From positions 62,001 to 126,000 of the forward strand of contig JAAEAF010001117.1 in assembly GCA_011037195.1 (NCBI GenBank): a stretch of 64,000 nt of DNA. Direction: 5' to 3'. The translations under genes and the position numbers were made by a program. Each line of letters starts with the position of its first letter. Within the stretch, counting starts at the first letter, position 1. The notes beneath the pieces were generated by a model, which was not told the origin of the DNA, did not search any database, and was given only the letters and a program-made list of their open reading frames with translations. Below are positions 21,960 to 33,827 of the stretch, piece by piece. The stretch comes from Triatoma infestans (taxonomy: Eukaryota; Arthropoda; Insecta; Hemiptera; Reduviidae).

Positions 21960-23235
21960 GCGTCAGTCTTGTTATTAAAATTACCTTTCTCCTCCCCCCC
22001 CAAAAAAAAGATTTCTATAATAATGCGTTCAAAAAAATTAGATTTGAAAAAAATAGTATAAATATGTTGACAATTTTTTTTGAGTTTGAAGAAAATCAGA
22101 TTTTTCTCCTATAAAGAACAGAAAAAAAAATGATTTCTTCAAAATTTGGTAAATACTAACTTTTATTAGCAAATAACAAGTTTTGTTTCGACCCCCGCCC
22201 CCCGCCCCAAAAAATTTCATTTAAAGTAGTTTTAGGGCGGGGAGAAAGGGGGAGATGTTATGCTTTTCTCAAACAAAACATTTTTTTTTTTTTAATTTAG
22301 ATTTCTCACCTTGATCTAAAGTTGAAGACGCCCCAAATAAACATTTAATAAAAATTAAAAAAGTGAAAAAATAATTATAAAATTATAACTGCAATAAGAG
22401 AAAGTCGTGTGAGTTTTGCACACAAGATTATTTTAAATTAAAAAAAAAAAAAAGAATTTAAAAAGCAAATTCCTGAAATTATGTGGTACTTGGTCGCTGA
22501 TTCAGTGTAAATTGTGCCAAATACTTATTCACACAGTTTAAAAAAAAAAGTAATGATAACAATAATATTAAAATAAACAAAATAAATATAAAACACAAAA
22601 CAAACAAAAACAAAAAATTATTAAAATAATAAAATTACAAAAAAAAATATATATATAATAATAAATAAAAAAATATGACAATTTTATTGATATAGGTTTT
22701 ATTTATTTAATTGTAATTCTTCATTTTATGGACTGGTAAAGTCTACGTAATTTAAAACCAAAAAAAAAAATTGCTATTTCACCGCCCTCAACCATAAATG
22801 CAAAAATATCTTGTCCTTGTACCGAAAATATATATAAAAAAAAGGGTTTATACTTTGTTGCTACATAATATTATTAAAACCATAATATTATTAAAATGAA
22901 AAAAAAAATAAATAATTAATAATTAAAAATTTAAAAAAAAATAATAATAATGTTGATTTTATTTGGTTCTTTTATTTTATTATTTTGTGGATATACATTA
23001 AAATTAAAGAATTATGAATTCTAATTAATTTAAAATAGATAAATTCTATTCGTATATAAAAAAAAAAGAAAAGTTTTTTAATTTGAAAAATCAAATGTAT
23101 GTATATTTTTGAAAAATGATTTCACCAAATGATATAGTTGCACAGGTGACATATTTTCCATTAAAATTTATGAAAAATTGTAAAAGAAAATGTAAAATTA
23201 ATAAACAAACAATAGATGACATTGTAACGTCTTCG
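21960..23235. other. AT-rich intergenic sequence
   Basis: It is homopolymer-rich. A GTGTGCAAAACTCACACGAC motif on the minus strand at about 22,397-22,425 belongs to the short dispersed motif seen near 48,213 and 44,033. No gene is supported. Confidence 0.6.
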
Positions 23236-23239
23236 CCAA

Positions 23240-23520
23240 CCAAAAAAATTTGTTTGTGGTGGGGTCCACAAGAATTGGAAAGCATCAGAAATATTTTTCG
23301 TAATACATTGCCTACCTATTTTCGTGATCATCGCACCGCTCTAATTAAGTAATAAATATAAATAAAATTAATGTATATTTAGTTTATACACTAAATTGGA
23401 TCCATGCAAATCCACTGTTTTGACGAAAAAACATCTTGATGATGAGGGCGAACCTCCCCTCCAAAATTGGTCGATGACCACGAAAAGAGGCTGGGCTATC
23501 ATGGAAAGGAAAATAATCAC
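23240..23520. repeat. decayed fold-back copy of the 8,935 family
   Basis: The left part (23,255-23,345) matches the outer end of the family in reverse (GGAAAGCATCAGA...ATTTTTCG). The right part (23,410-23,510) carries CATCTTGATGATGAGGGC, then TTGGTCGATGACCACG. The GAAA of the ribozyme core is lost. Confidence 0.6.
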
Positions 23521-23639
23521 TGAAACAAAAAATTTCTATATATTATGCTATTAATTCTAATAATTTAAATCTGTTACTCATGTATAGGTTCACTTTGGTT
23601 ATGCCTCCATCCCAATGTGGGTTATATTATTCCACTAAG

Positions 23640-23900
23640 CATAAGAAATGTTTGTATGAAAACCACTTGAGTTTCTGGGTTTGAAATCGCGTCAATGGTT
23701 TTGCGAGAAACCGACGTTTCGCCAATATTGCAATGAGCCTCTTCTTAAGGTTGTTACACCAAAGATGGCGCCAAATAAAGATGATACGTTTTTATCTATG
23801 CAGCAAACATTTCAAATATTCTTATTGGCCTTATTTGCTTTCAAGGTGTAACGATCTTAAAGAGGCTCATTGCAAACAATGGTGAAACGGGTGCATTTTG
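23640..23900. repeat. fold-back repeat of a second ribozyme-like family
   Basis: Inverted arms: GCAATGAGCCTCTTCTTAAGG (about 23,731-23,750) pairs with CTTAAAGAGGCTCATTGC (23,852-23,870). On the minus strand the left arm reads CTTAAGA, stem, GAAACGTC, a hammerhead-like arrangement with one core change (G to T). Confidence 0.6.
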
Positions 23901-23924
23901 TTTTTTAAGGAAAGACCTCTACAT

Positions 23925-24240
23925 AATCGGGTTTGTGAAACGGAGGAAGAAACGCCCATCCATCTTTTATGACAGAGATGTCTGTCCATCCATCCCGAAA
24001 CTATATTATCTGCTGAAGAAATTTGAACTATTTCCCATTAAGATTATGGTCAAATTTATTCAGACTGCGGTGAATAGATGGATTATTTCCGGGACAGGAA
24101 TTTGGCTTTTGATTTTCCCTATCTAAGTAATAGTTTTTCGGAAAAATCTTTAAGTTTAATACAAAATTTATCCTATTTTATAATAAATTATATTAATTGC
24201 AGTCCTGTGAATTTTTTACATCTGAAAATTTTACTGAATA
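23925..24240 (+). pseudogene. LINE C-terminal fragment
   Basis: EEETPIHLL followed by a frame-shifted stretch ending DYGQIYSDCGE is the zinc-tail segment of the LINE copies at 48,275-48,690 and 63,860-64,000 (ETPIHLM, NCLDCE). Only this tail is present, with several stops. Confidence 0.6.
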
Positions 24241-24320
24241 ACCCTATTAAATATCTGGATCAATAAATGGCCACTATTTCAAATAAAGATTCTAATTTTA
24301 CTTATTGTTTATATCATTGT

Positions 24321-24583
24321 CTTCACGCGTTGGTCTAGTCGCTAGCGCACTCGCCTTTCGTGCGAGAATTAAGGGTTCGATTCCCGTGAAGGCAATGTCG
24401 GTGTTCACCCAGCATCGTGATGAAAAGTGGAAAGCTACAGTTAGTAGCTACAGTAGAAGCGACCTAGGTAGCGAAGGCCGGAACTGAACGGCGTGGGAAC
24501 TGCGGCGTGTTTACCACACCCCCATTAAAACCGCCGTCTGACAAACCTTGGCCCTTCATGGGCTGTTGCGCCATAGGTTTTTT
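24321..24583 (+). repeat. tRNA-Glu-derived SINE, full-length
   Basis: Head: TTGGTCTAGTCGCTAGCGC (box A), anticodon stem-loop CTCGC-CTTTCGT-GCGAG (anticodon TTC, Glu), box B GGTTCGATTCC, with CTTCACG/CGTGAAG able to close as an acceptor. A body and tail follow (CATCGTGATGAAAAGTGG ... GCTGTTGCGCCATAGG, then T-rich). Other copies lie at 1,862-2,085 (minus) and 60,532-60,660. Boxes A and B are intact, so this copy may be transcribable by RNA polymerase III. Confidence 0.9.
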
Positions 24584-24589
24584 TTTTAT

Positions 24590-25185
24590 ATATATCATTA
24601 CACTGTCACTGCATTATTTATTATTATTATAATTTTTTTTTTTTTGGAGGCATAAATTATATGAATAATGCAATAAACCATACATAAAATTGCGTAATAA
24701 TGTGTTTCGAAAGGTAGTAATTATTTTCTTTTATATCTTAAATTTTTTGTTTCAAATTCAAAATTTGCAACTGTCCCCTGGATTCTATATCAATTTGGTG
24801 TTAAATTTATTAATTTATATTAATGCGTACACAAGCCTACTACATTTTTAGAAAGATGTTTTAACAAAAAGTAATAAACTAATAATAATAATAAAAAAAA
24901 TAAAAATAAAATAATCATAAAAAAATCTTGTAATAATGACTGAGGCCATGTCTGTAACAGGACATAATATTGCTCATAGAACTTAGACATTGTGTTAATG
25001 AACTAACATGTTTATGTGAATAAAAATTAAAAAATTAATAATAATAATAAAAATTTTAATAAAGTATTGTTAACAATAAAAAAAATTTAAAAAAAAAAGT
25101 TGTTTGCTTTATTTATAAAATATAAAAGGTAATCTCTTATACTCTGTTATTGCTAATATTCCATTTTTGGCACAAATGTACGTAC
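24590..25185. other. AT-rich intergenic sequence
   Basis: No gene is seen. Confidence 0.6.
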
Positions 25186-25189
25186 AAAA

Positions 25190-25672
25190 ATTTATCTCAG
25201 CGAACCGCACTGAAGGTATTGAAGCCACGTGTTGGAGTTTGAAATTGGTAGGAGAATGTAGGAGAAAGCTAAATACCTTAGCTCGGAGGGGCAAAGTGCA
25301 GCTCTACTGAGTACCCGGACATGCGGGAATAGACAGCAATGAGAGGGCGGATCTCCGCTGGCTAGGGAGGGATCCTCCTTACCTTTCTGTGGTCCCGAGC
25401 CAGCCCTTGCCGTCACTAAGAGGTTCTGTGATAGTCAGATTAGACTTTGGGGGACAAGAGGTTTGGAGAAATGCTGGGAGGACACGCAGGAGTGCCTCCA
25501 GGCTAAATGATTTATCAAAGGGACTAAGCAGAGGGTTTCAGACTACCTCCTGTCTCTTAGTAGGATAGGACTGAGGACCTTGGTGGATGTAGTGACTGGA
25601 CACACACAGGTGTCTAGTCATTTACATAATACAGGGAGGACATCTAGTCCCATATGTCAGAACTATGATGAT
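25190..25672 (+). pseudogene. RNase H LINE fragment cut by an RTE-like element
   Basis: VPGHAGIDSNERAD (about 25,310-25,355) is the last RNase H motif. LPFCGPEPALAVTKRF (25,378-25,425) and SDYLLSLSRIGLRTLVDVV (25,540-25,590) follow, as in the LINE at 41,872-42,650. The zinc tail starts (PICQNYDD, 25,651-25,675) and is then cut exactly where the RTE-like leader begins, so the RTE-like copy is the later arrival. Confidence 0.75.
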
Positions 25673-28030
25673 TGAGTTCCCCGCAAGGGGTGCCTGTTTC
25701 ATGCAGGCGCTTGGAAAGCAGCGTCCCCACGGGTTACCACATGCTCAAGTTCACCCTGAACCTTCACCATAACAGTACACAACATCTAAACCATACACGC
25801 ACACATCTTACAGACCAAGGTACTAACAGTACACACCTAGGGCTACCGTCCCTAGGAGGCCGCTTTGCTCCCTGTCCAAATCCTTTAGGGGCAGCCCCCC
25901 CATTGGACCCGGGCGCTGAGGGCCAATCACCCACTCGCCTTAAATCACCAGATTACGAAATCTCAGATGAACTAAGAAAAGCTGGATTGTCTAAACGGTT
26001 ACGACTTGGCAAACGTTTACTGGCTAATGATTTTAGGATTGCGACATGGAATGTTTTATCACTCTACAGACCCGGAGCCCTGAATGCGCTCCTAGAGCAA
26101 ATTAGAAAATATCGGACTGACATTACGGCTATTCAGGAAGTGAGATGGTTAGGAGCAGGTATAATAGAAAAAAGAAAGAAACTGTCAGATGCCATGAGAA
26201 ACAGCATGCTTTAGGGACTGGTATAGTCTTAAGTAAACGACTAAAGCAGCAGGTAATCGATTTTAAGGCCTATGGCTCCAGAATATGCTATATTCGGCTA
26301 AGAGGAAAGTTCTTTAATTACAGCATCTTTAGCGTCTAGCACCAACCGAAGTCGCTGAAGATAGAGAAAAAGATGCCTTCTATGATAAATTGGAAAAAGC
26401 GTCAGATAAGTGCCCCCGGCACGACATAAAACTCTTTCTTGGAGATTTCAATGCGCAGATTGGCAAAGAGTGATCACTTTACCCAGTGATAGGTTCTCAT
26501 AGTCTGCACGATGAAACAAATAAAAATGAATTGAGGCTGGTCACCTTTGCAGCATCCTTGGGGCTGACCGTAGGTAGCACATTCTTTAGGTCAAAACGAA
26601 TCCATAAAGCAACATGGATTTCCCCCGATGGGAGGGCTGAAAACCAGATTGATCACGTGCTGATAAGCTCCAGACATAAAGGGAACTTACTTAATGTGAG
26701 AACCTTTAGGGGAGCGAATGTAGATTCGGATCATTATTTGGTAGTGGCCACGCTTCGAGCACGTATATCGAACGCAAGAATAGTCAGAACGGAAAAGTAC
26801 AACTCGGTCAAACTTAAAGAACCCCAATGCCTAGAAGCATTTAGGCGTAACCTTTATGAACGGATGCAAAGACCAACATGCTCCAAGGAGAACAGCATTG
26901 ATCAAATGTGGGAAGCCTGTAAAAAGGAGATAATATCTGCATCTGAAGAGATCTTAGGAAGGAAGAAAAAACTCGGGGATTTAACTGGTATGATAAAGAA
27001 TGCATGAGGGCCACCTTAGAAAAGAATGAAGCATACGGGAGAAGATTAGCGGAAGACGGACTAGAATCTGACACAGGAATATAGAGAGAGACGAAGAGAG
27101 GAGAAGAAGATTCATAGAAGGAAGAAGAGGGTATGGGAAAAGAAGAAGATAGAAAACTGCAAGTGAAAGAACAAAAAAAATATTAGAAATTTTTATAAAA
27201 CTATAAATGAAGGGAGAAAAGCTTAAAATAAGCCAGGTCCGGAATAATAACGGCGATTTGCTATCAGATGAAGCTGGTATTCTAGAAAGATGGTCAAAAC
27301 GAATCCTTTAGCGTCTAGCACCAACCGAAGTCGCTGAAGATAGAGAAAAAGATGCCTTCTATGATGAATTGGAAAAAGCGTCAGATTAGTGCCCCCGGCA
27401 CGACATAAAAACTCTTTCTTGGAGACTTTACAAGGCTATTTTAAACTGGACGATAAAAATGACGTGCAATATGAACCTCATGAAAGTGAAGATATAGAGC
27501 CTTCAGACGATGAAGACGTACTCGATGCCGTCCTGCAATTAAAGAATAATAAAGTCCCCGGTATTGACGGTTTGCAGGCCGCACTCCTGCGGCACTATAG
27601 GGCTATCACGTTACTCCCAACGTCGTACAAGATCTTCTCTAACGAACTCAATACCAAGCTTCGTCCCTTCGCCAATAGAGCGGTGGGGCAGTACCAGAGT
27701 GGCTTTATGAAAGGCAAGTCTACGATCGACCAGTTCTGGAGAAGATGACAGAATTTAATTCTAATATCCATCTACTTTTTGTAGACTTTAAGGCAACCTA
27801 TGATAGTGTATGCCGAGAAAAGCTATACAAAGCAATCGAAAGGCTTGGAATCCCGTCGAAATTAATAATGCTGGTCAGGGCGACTATGGTAGATACCAGC
27901 TGCTGTGTGAGGGTGCAAGGAGATTAATCAGGCAAGTTCCAGTGTGATCGAGGTCTGAGACAAGGGGACACGCTAGCCTGCACAGTAAGTATAAAAGATC
28001 GGTTATGGGCCAACCTGGACGATAGACCGG
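25673..28030 (+). pseudogene. RTE-like LINE, 3'-truncated, internally duplicated
   Basis: The order is a GC-rich leader; endonuclease start ATWNVLSLYRPGALNALLEQ with IQEVRW (catalytic E) at 26,040-26,150; GDFNAQIG at 26,443-26,466; the rest of the endonuclease to SDHYLVVATL (SDH motif) near 26,728-26,756; then reverse transcriptase segments (NNKVPGIDGLQ near 27,550, LFVDFKATYDSV at 27,776-27,811). Frameshifts and stops separate the parts. The active-site YxDD region and everything after it are missing, which is the reverse of ordinary 5' truncation. About 115 bases of the endonuclease (26,331-26,441) are repeated at 27,310-27,425. Confidence 0.85.
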
Positions 28031-28205
28031 GGGGTGGGTGAGGAAAACTTTACCATCAGTCTGTCTACCTCCCCCTTCCCCTAAACTTTTTTTCTTAAAC
28101 ACCACTCTCCTCCCTCAGAAAAGTTTTTACGTCACTTTGTCGCATACCTCCGTCCTAATTTTTACCCCTCTCCCGGCGGTAGGACTGGTGATGACCTTGA
28201 ATAAT

Positions 28206-28305
28206 AAAAAAATTACTATGGCCGGAATTAAACTTGTACGTCAGATGGTTCGAGTCATGAGTCGGTTGTGCTAACCTCTAGACCATTGTGGCGGTTTGGT
28301 TTTGC
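28206..28305 (-). repeat. possible tRNA-derived SINE head
   Basis: Minus strand: ATGGTCTAGAGGTTAGCAC (box A-like), a loop CTCATGA, and further on GTTTAATTCC (box B-like). The acceptor arm does not pair convincingly. It resembles neither of the other two SINE families beyond the A box. Confidence 0.35.
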
Positions 28306-28429
28306 TAGATTGGATGTGTATCGTATGTTTAAGCTTCCAGGCCCCCGCCAGCGCCAGGCTTGGCCCTCGCTCTTACGCGCAGACCGGTTGGTCTCTCACG
28401 GAACGCTGTGACACGTCAGCAGAATGGAA

Positions 28430-28789
28430 TTTCCTGTTGACCACACTCTGCGTTCTCTTTAGGATGCGTGTTCTCAATCTCTTTCTCTCTCAAGGAACGC
28501 GCTACAGATCTATTGACCACACCTTGCCAAGCGTCCACTCTCTGTCTCAAGAGAAGCTTCTCTTAAAGTGTTCGAAGGTTTTACTCTGTCGTAAGAGAGA
28601 ATATTCTCTTGAAAAATGGAGTAGTTGATCTATTGGAAGTGTTCTCTTGAAGGTTTTTCTCTCTCGCTCTCCTACATATGTGAAACTTCTCTTAAAATTG
28701 TGGAGAGTGTTTGAAGGTTTTTCTCTCTCGTAAGAAAAGGTTTTCTTGAAAAAATGGAGTTGTTGATCTAATGGAAGCGTTCTTTTGTT

Positions 28790-28828
<39 letters not shown>

Positions 28829-28860
28829 TAAGAGAAGGTTTTCTTAAAAAGAGAAATTCA
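28430..28860 (+). repeat. CTCTT/AAGAGAA-rich repeat array
   Basis: A unit resembling GTTCTCTTGAAGGTTTTTCTCTC ... GTAAGAGAA...TTCTTGAAAAA-TGGAGT(A/T)GTTGATCTA(T/A)TGGAAG recurs at about 28,580-28,640 and 28,700-28,790, with looser copies on either side. A (CT)n(CA)n run follows at 28,795-28,828. It lies just upstream of the polymerase block and could be the terminal repeat of that element. I could not find a matching inverted copy on the far side. Confidence 0.5.
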
Positions 28861-29240
28861 CATAAAATTATATCTGAAATGGGGAAGCTGGAAGCACCGC
28901 CAATTCTACCTAAAGAAAATCGAAAAAGTTAAAAAATTAAATTTTGGCTTATAAAAAAAAACATCGTCAGAGTAAATGTATGTATATATAAGGAAAAAAT
29001 ATCATTTATATTGAAAAGTCCGGGACTGAGTAATACCTGGGAAAAACACAATGCAATATAAGCACTTCAACTTCCTGGTTGTAGTTTACTAGAAAACATC
29101 ATTGCAAAATAGTAAAGGCATTTCCTGTTTTTGATATGTGTAAATAAACATCGCCCACACACTCATGATTTTGCATATGTATATGAGACGCATTCAATAT
29201 TCCGCTATCAGTATTCACAGAAACATAGTGAGTTTATCCT

Positions 29241-29248
29241 TATAAAAG
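29241..29248 (+). promoter_or_regulatory. TATA box of the small virus-like gene
   Basis: TATAAAAG lies about 25-30 bases upstream of the short first exon inferred at 29,265-29,272. It is a textbook polymerase II TATA context in otherwise AT-rich DNA, so the position relative to the exon is the main support. Confidence 0.5.
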
Positions 29249-29264
29249 ACAGCCAGTGTTAACA

Positions 29265-29695
29265 ACACAAATGTGAGTATCTTTTTAATACTTTTTTAAA
29301 TTAACAATTAATTTTTTTAGTTTGTTAGCGTTAGTTTTTTTTTGTTTAGGAGTCTCTGTAAAGTTCCAAACACTTGCGCCAATAAGGTTGATGAATAATT
29401 AAAGGCAGAAGACCTTAATTTAAATAAACCATATAGCATTAAGAAATTAGAAATAGTTGAAACCAGATATGGACAATCTTTAAGAGCTATAATCAACTAT
29501 AAAGAGAGGAATGGTATTCTATTCCTTCCGAAAAGAATGTTACGAGCAGTAACTGAGGATAACTTAAAAGATTATAATGGGAACATATATTTAATTTATT
29601 TGGGTATAAATGGGAAAACTCATTGTTATAAATTTATTGGCAAACTAGATAGAAAGAAAAGAGAAGTTGATTCATCCGAAGATGAATCAGAATAA
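29265..29695 (+). pseudogene. small conserved-looking gene, one in-frame stop
   Basis: An open frame of about 98 codons (29,399-29,695) has no ATG of its own. Key features are KKLEIVETRYG, ILFLPKRM, IYLIYLGI and an acidic Ser-Glu-Asp end. Upstream, a donor GTGAGT at 29,273 and an acceptor TTTAG at 29,348-29,349 would join so that the start codon is split across the junction (AT in exon 1, G in exon 2; intron 77 bases). One in-frame TAA at 29,396-29,398 then interrupts the second exon. I recall small proteins of this style beside insect family B polymerase elements, but the function is unknown. It is not translated intact as it stands. Confidence 0.5.
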
Positions 29696-29949
29696 TGGTA
29701 AATTATTACATTTTTTTTTAATTAGTAATTATTAATTGCTTGTTATATTGTATTCTTTAGGTTTGTAGTATTTATTCATATGCATCAATGTTTCTATCTA
29801 TATCAGAAAGTGATAAAATGTTATGATTGTGATAAACTCTTAATAGTGTACCAAGTTGGGACTTGTATTAGATCGAACTGTATCAGAAGGTTGGACAATT
29901 ATTAATATAGTGTGAAATGTTTTATTGTTAATAGTACTTACAAAACTTT

Positions 29950-32900
29950 ATGTGTGACAACACTGCTGATATCATGCATTGTAAAGAGTGTAACATTAAA
30001 TTCTTCAACAAAAATCAACTGAAGACTCATAAAGCCTTAACCCCCGGCGAACGTGCCAAATACAGTTGTACTTGCGGTAAAGGGTATAAAAATAAAAAAC
30101 ATCTAACAGCTCATCAAAAGGAATGTACAGCTCGTGGAAGTTACATGTAAGTATAAAAACAACAACAAAAATCATTACTCATAAAATATTTGTGTTAAAA
30201 TACTTTTTTTTAATTCTTAGATGCAGACATTGTAATTGCACACAAAGTGATATACTAATGGACGTCTACATGAATCTGCGTGTGGTGCAAAAAGGATAAG
30301 ATTAGGTGAGCCTTCAAGAGTGGAGCTATTAGCATTAACAACAGGCTTGCAGAATGTCACACCTTATGAAACAGCTTTTATGGGACGACTTGCATCATAC
30401 TTTGTACGCTCATCCAGCTGCATGGACATTTCTGGAAAGCGTATGTCAAAAAGTCGTAAATATTATTAAAGAAAGTATAGTAACACATTCGTCCATAAAA
30501 TTCACCTATGACGGATTGCACATTTCAAAATGTACATGGTGAAAAAATGGAAAAGGCTCTGAAAACTCCTAACAAAGCAGTCTACCTAGGCGATGATATT
30601 AATAGCTTTTTGGATACAGCCTTTGCTAAATTAAAGAGGGAATTGGAAGAAGCAGCATGTCTAAGAGTGGAGGTCGCTAGTATCTGTAGATGGATTAAGG
30701 GTGAGAATATCTAAACATAATCCATTAAAAGCTTCATCTTATCTGCCTTTACCGAAATGTATTGCAAACTAAAAGTCTTGTGTAAATGTAAAACATTATG
30801 ATAATAGGTGCTTTGTGTATGCTATTCTAGCTAAATTTATTGGTGGGAAACATGCAGAGCGTCCAAACAAGTATAAAGCATTAGAAAATAAGTATAATTT
30901 CTCTTGTATAAACTTTCCCACCTCTCTTAAAGATGTTAAGAAATTTGAAGCAGTTAATGATATTTCCATCAATATTTTTGGCTTAGATGATAACGATCGT
31001 TTGTACCCCATAAAAATTACAGATGTAGAATTAGATGATCACCGCGATCTATTACTATTATATTCCGATCTATTTACCATTATGTTTATATAAAACAATT
31101 TAGTCGACTTATCAGTAGTCAAGTATCAAAACTTGAGAAGGCCGCAAAATTTATTTGTAAAAGATGTTTTACTCGTTTCGATGATCGCTACAATGGGGAA
31201 GTTCGCTATCAAGATCATAAGCAAATATGTGGTACACACAAACCTGCTAGGGTTGAGTTACCAATAAAAAAACCATTTGTCGGATTTGAACATGGAGGTT
31301 ACATTCAGCGAGTCCCTGTTGTTATTTATTTAGATTTTGAAACGATATTAGAACAAGTAAATACATGTAGATCTCACCCCGAAGAATCGTATACTAGAAC
31401 AACTCATTTTCATAGACCAGTGAGTTTCTGTTCGTTTGTTAATGTAACTGATGAATTAAATGGTATTGATCACGATCTTCCTAAAGAGCCGTATATATAT
31501 AGAGGACCTGATGCAGCAAAACAGTGTGTTTTATATTTAAAGAGAATTGCTGAAATAGTGGAAGATTTATACAACCTTAACACCCCCATGACCCCCCTAT
31601 CTGATGAGCAAGAACAATATTTTAACAACGCCATTAACTGTTACATGTGTGACACACCTTTTACAGATATAGATATAAAGGTATTAAAGGATCATTCACA
31701 CATTTCCGGCGTTTATAGAGGCCCAGCGCATAATAGTTGTAACTTATTGTGTAGAAAACTTAATTTTGTACCCATATTCTGTCATAACCTTAGCGGTTAT
31801 GATTCTCATTTTATTATCAAAGAACTCGGATATGATGATAAAGAAATAACGGTTATCCCCACTTCTGGAGAAAATATATTTCTCTTACTAAAGCTATTTC
31901 TGACAAAATAAAGTTGAAATTTGTTGACAGTTTTAGATTTTTGGCTGCCAGTTTGGATAACCTAGCGAAAAATCTGGCAACATTAGTAGAAACTGCAAAA
32001 AATTTAGCCCAGATTTGTTGCACTTAGCATCTAGGAAAGGTGTGTTCCCCTATTAGTATGTCTCATGTTGGGATAGGCTGGAAGATACTTCACTACCTCC
32101 TAAAAAAATGTTTTATAGCAGTCTTAAGGAAGAAAGTATAAGTGAAGATGACTATCAACATGCAGTCAAAGTATGGAACGCTTTTTCTTGCAGAACGCTT
32201 GGGGAATACAGCGATTTATATTTAAAAATCGAGTATTAATTTTGTCTGATATTTTTCAACAGTTTCGAAAGGTAACCATTGAGTCTCATAAACTAGACCC
32301 AGCTTATTATTTTACGTTGCCCGGTTTGTCCTGGGATGCCATGCTGAGACAGACTCAATGTAAACTAGAGCTTCTTACTGTTTGTGAGCAAATTTTAATG
32401 ATAGAGCGAGGGATAAGGGGTGGAATATGTCATGTATCGTATAGATAGATATGCCGAAGCTAATAACAAATTTATTGATCATTACAACCCTTCATTACCA
32501 TCAAATTTTATCACATACCAAGATTGTAACAATTTATATGGGTATGCTATGAATAAATTTCTTCCTTATGGGGGTTTTAAGTGGGTTGAACCAGGCACTA
32601 TACATTTAGATTCATTGGAAGAGTTCGATGACTTGGGCTATATATTAGATGTTGATATTGAATACCCCACTGAATTTCACAACAATAATAACGATTTGCC
32701 CTTCTTTAAATTGCAGTAGAAGGACAAACTAAATTAATTCCTCATTTTTGGGCTCATAAAAACTATGTATGCCACTACATGGTATTAAAACAAGCATTAG
32801 CGCATGGTTTAAAACTAGCACGCATCAATAGACTTTATGCAATTTAAACAGTCCGCATGGTTATCACATATATAAATCACGATACAGAGCTGCGTAAAAA

Positions 32901-33685
32901 AGGGTAAAACTATGGAAAATGTGCGGCACAGAATTTCTCTTAAACTTGTTACAAACCCTCTAAAATTAGAAAAGTTAATAGCTCGAGCTGACTGCTTAGA
33001 TTACGTTATATATGACGAATCACTGGCTGCTTTCATTTATCAAAAAGTAGTATTCTATTTAACAAACAATTTATACCGGTTTATCGGTTCTTGATTTATC
33101 TAAATTTCATATGTACTGGTATCACTACGATCTAATGCTTCCATATTATGGCCATGACAGACTACAGTTGTGCTACATGGACACAGATTCATTCATATAT
33201 CTAATTAAACGGATAATTTGTTTGATGATATATGGCAAATAAGAACTTATTTAGATTTGTCCAACTACCCATCAGCAGATCACTATTTGAGCCATAATTC
33301 AGATGATGAATTAAACAAAAATAAAAAAGTAATAGGTAAATTTAAAGATGAGGCTGCAGGGCAAATAGTTACTGAATTTGTTGGACTCCGCCCAAAAATG
33401 TATCCACTACGAATGAAAGGTATGAAAACAATAAAAAAAACAAAAGGAGTAAAACATCATGTTCTAAAATATTCCCTAACCTTTGACGATTATATTGCTT
33501 GTCTACTAACAAATGAAGCCATTAGAGATAAAATGATTATGTTTAGAAGTAAGCAACACACTATGATGACTGCGGAAGTAAATAAACTATCTCTGAGCCC
33601 TTTAGATAACAAGAGATTTATAATGCTAGCTGATGGTATTAATACTCACGCTCTTGGTCATTACAAAAATAATAGATTAAGTTAA
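29950..33685 (+). pseudogene. protein-primed DNA polymerase B, copy 1 (broken)
   Basis: This is the polymerase of a Polinton/adintovirus-like or related endogenous element. Exon 1 (29,950-30,146) encodes C2H2-like fingers (CKECNIKFF...H). Intron 30,147-30,220 has GTAAGT/TTAG ends. Then, across several frames: YLDFETI (exonuclease I motif) near 31,327-31,347; a four-cysteine endonuclease VII-like insert (CYMC ... DHSHISGVYRGPAHNSCNLLC) at 31,640-31,755; HNLSGYDSHFI (exonuclease II) near 31,784; YQDCNNLYGYAM (motif A) at 32,516-32,551; KTMENVR (end of motif B) near 32,905; YMDTDSF (motif C) near 33,174-33,194; and a C-terminal EFVGLRPKMY ... ALGHY region to 33,685. The stretch leading into motif B is missing, and at least six frameshifts or stops occur, so it is inactive. 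The family is clear; the exact element type is inference. Confidence 0.85.
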
Positions 33686-33827
33686 CAATTGTTCTTTGTA
33701 ACCATTACTTGTATGATCATAAATAAAAAAACTGTTACTGGTATTTTTTATTACTTTTTTCATCCTCAAAAAATAAGTTAAGCAAATAGACAACAAAAAG
33801 AAAAAAACACTTTTATTTAAAACAAAT

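Noticed and set aside
23091..23352. 78-codon open frame
   Set aside because: It lies across a decayed fold-back repeat, and its sequence is explained by the repeat's outer end.
24321..24397. Possible functional tRNA-Glu gene
   Set aside because: It is well folded, but the same head is followed by the SINE body shared with 1,862-2,085 and 60,532.
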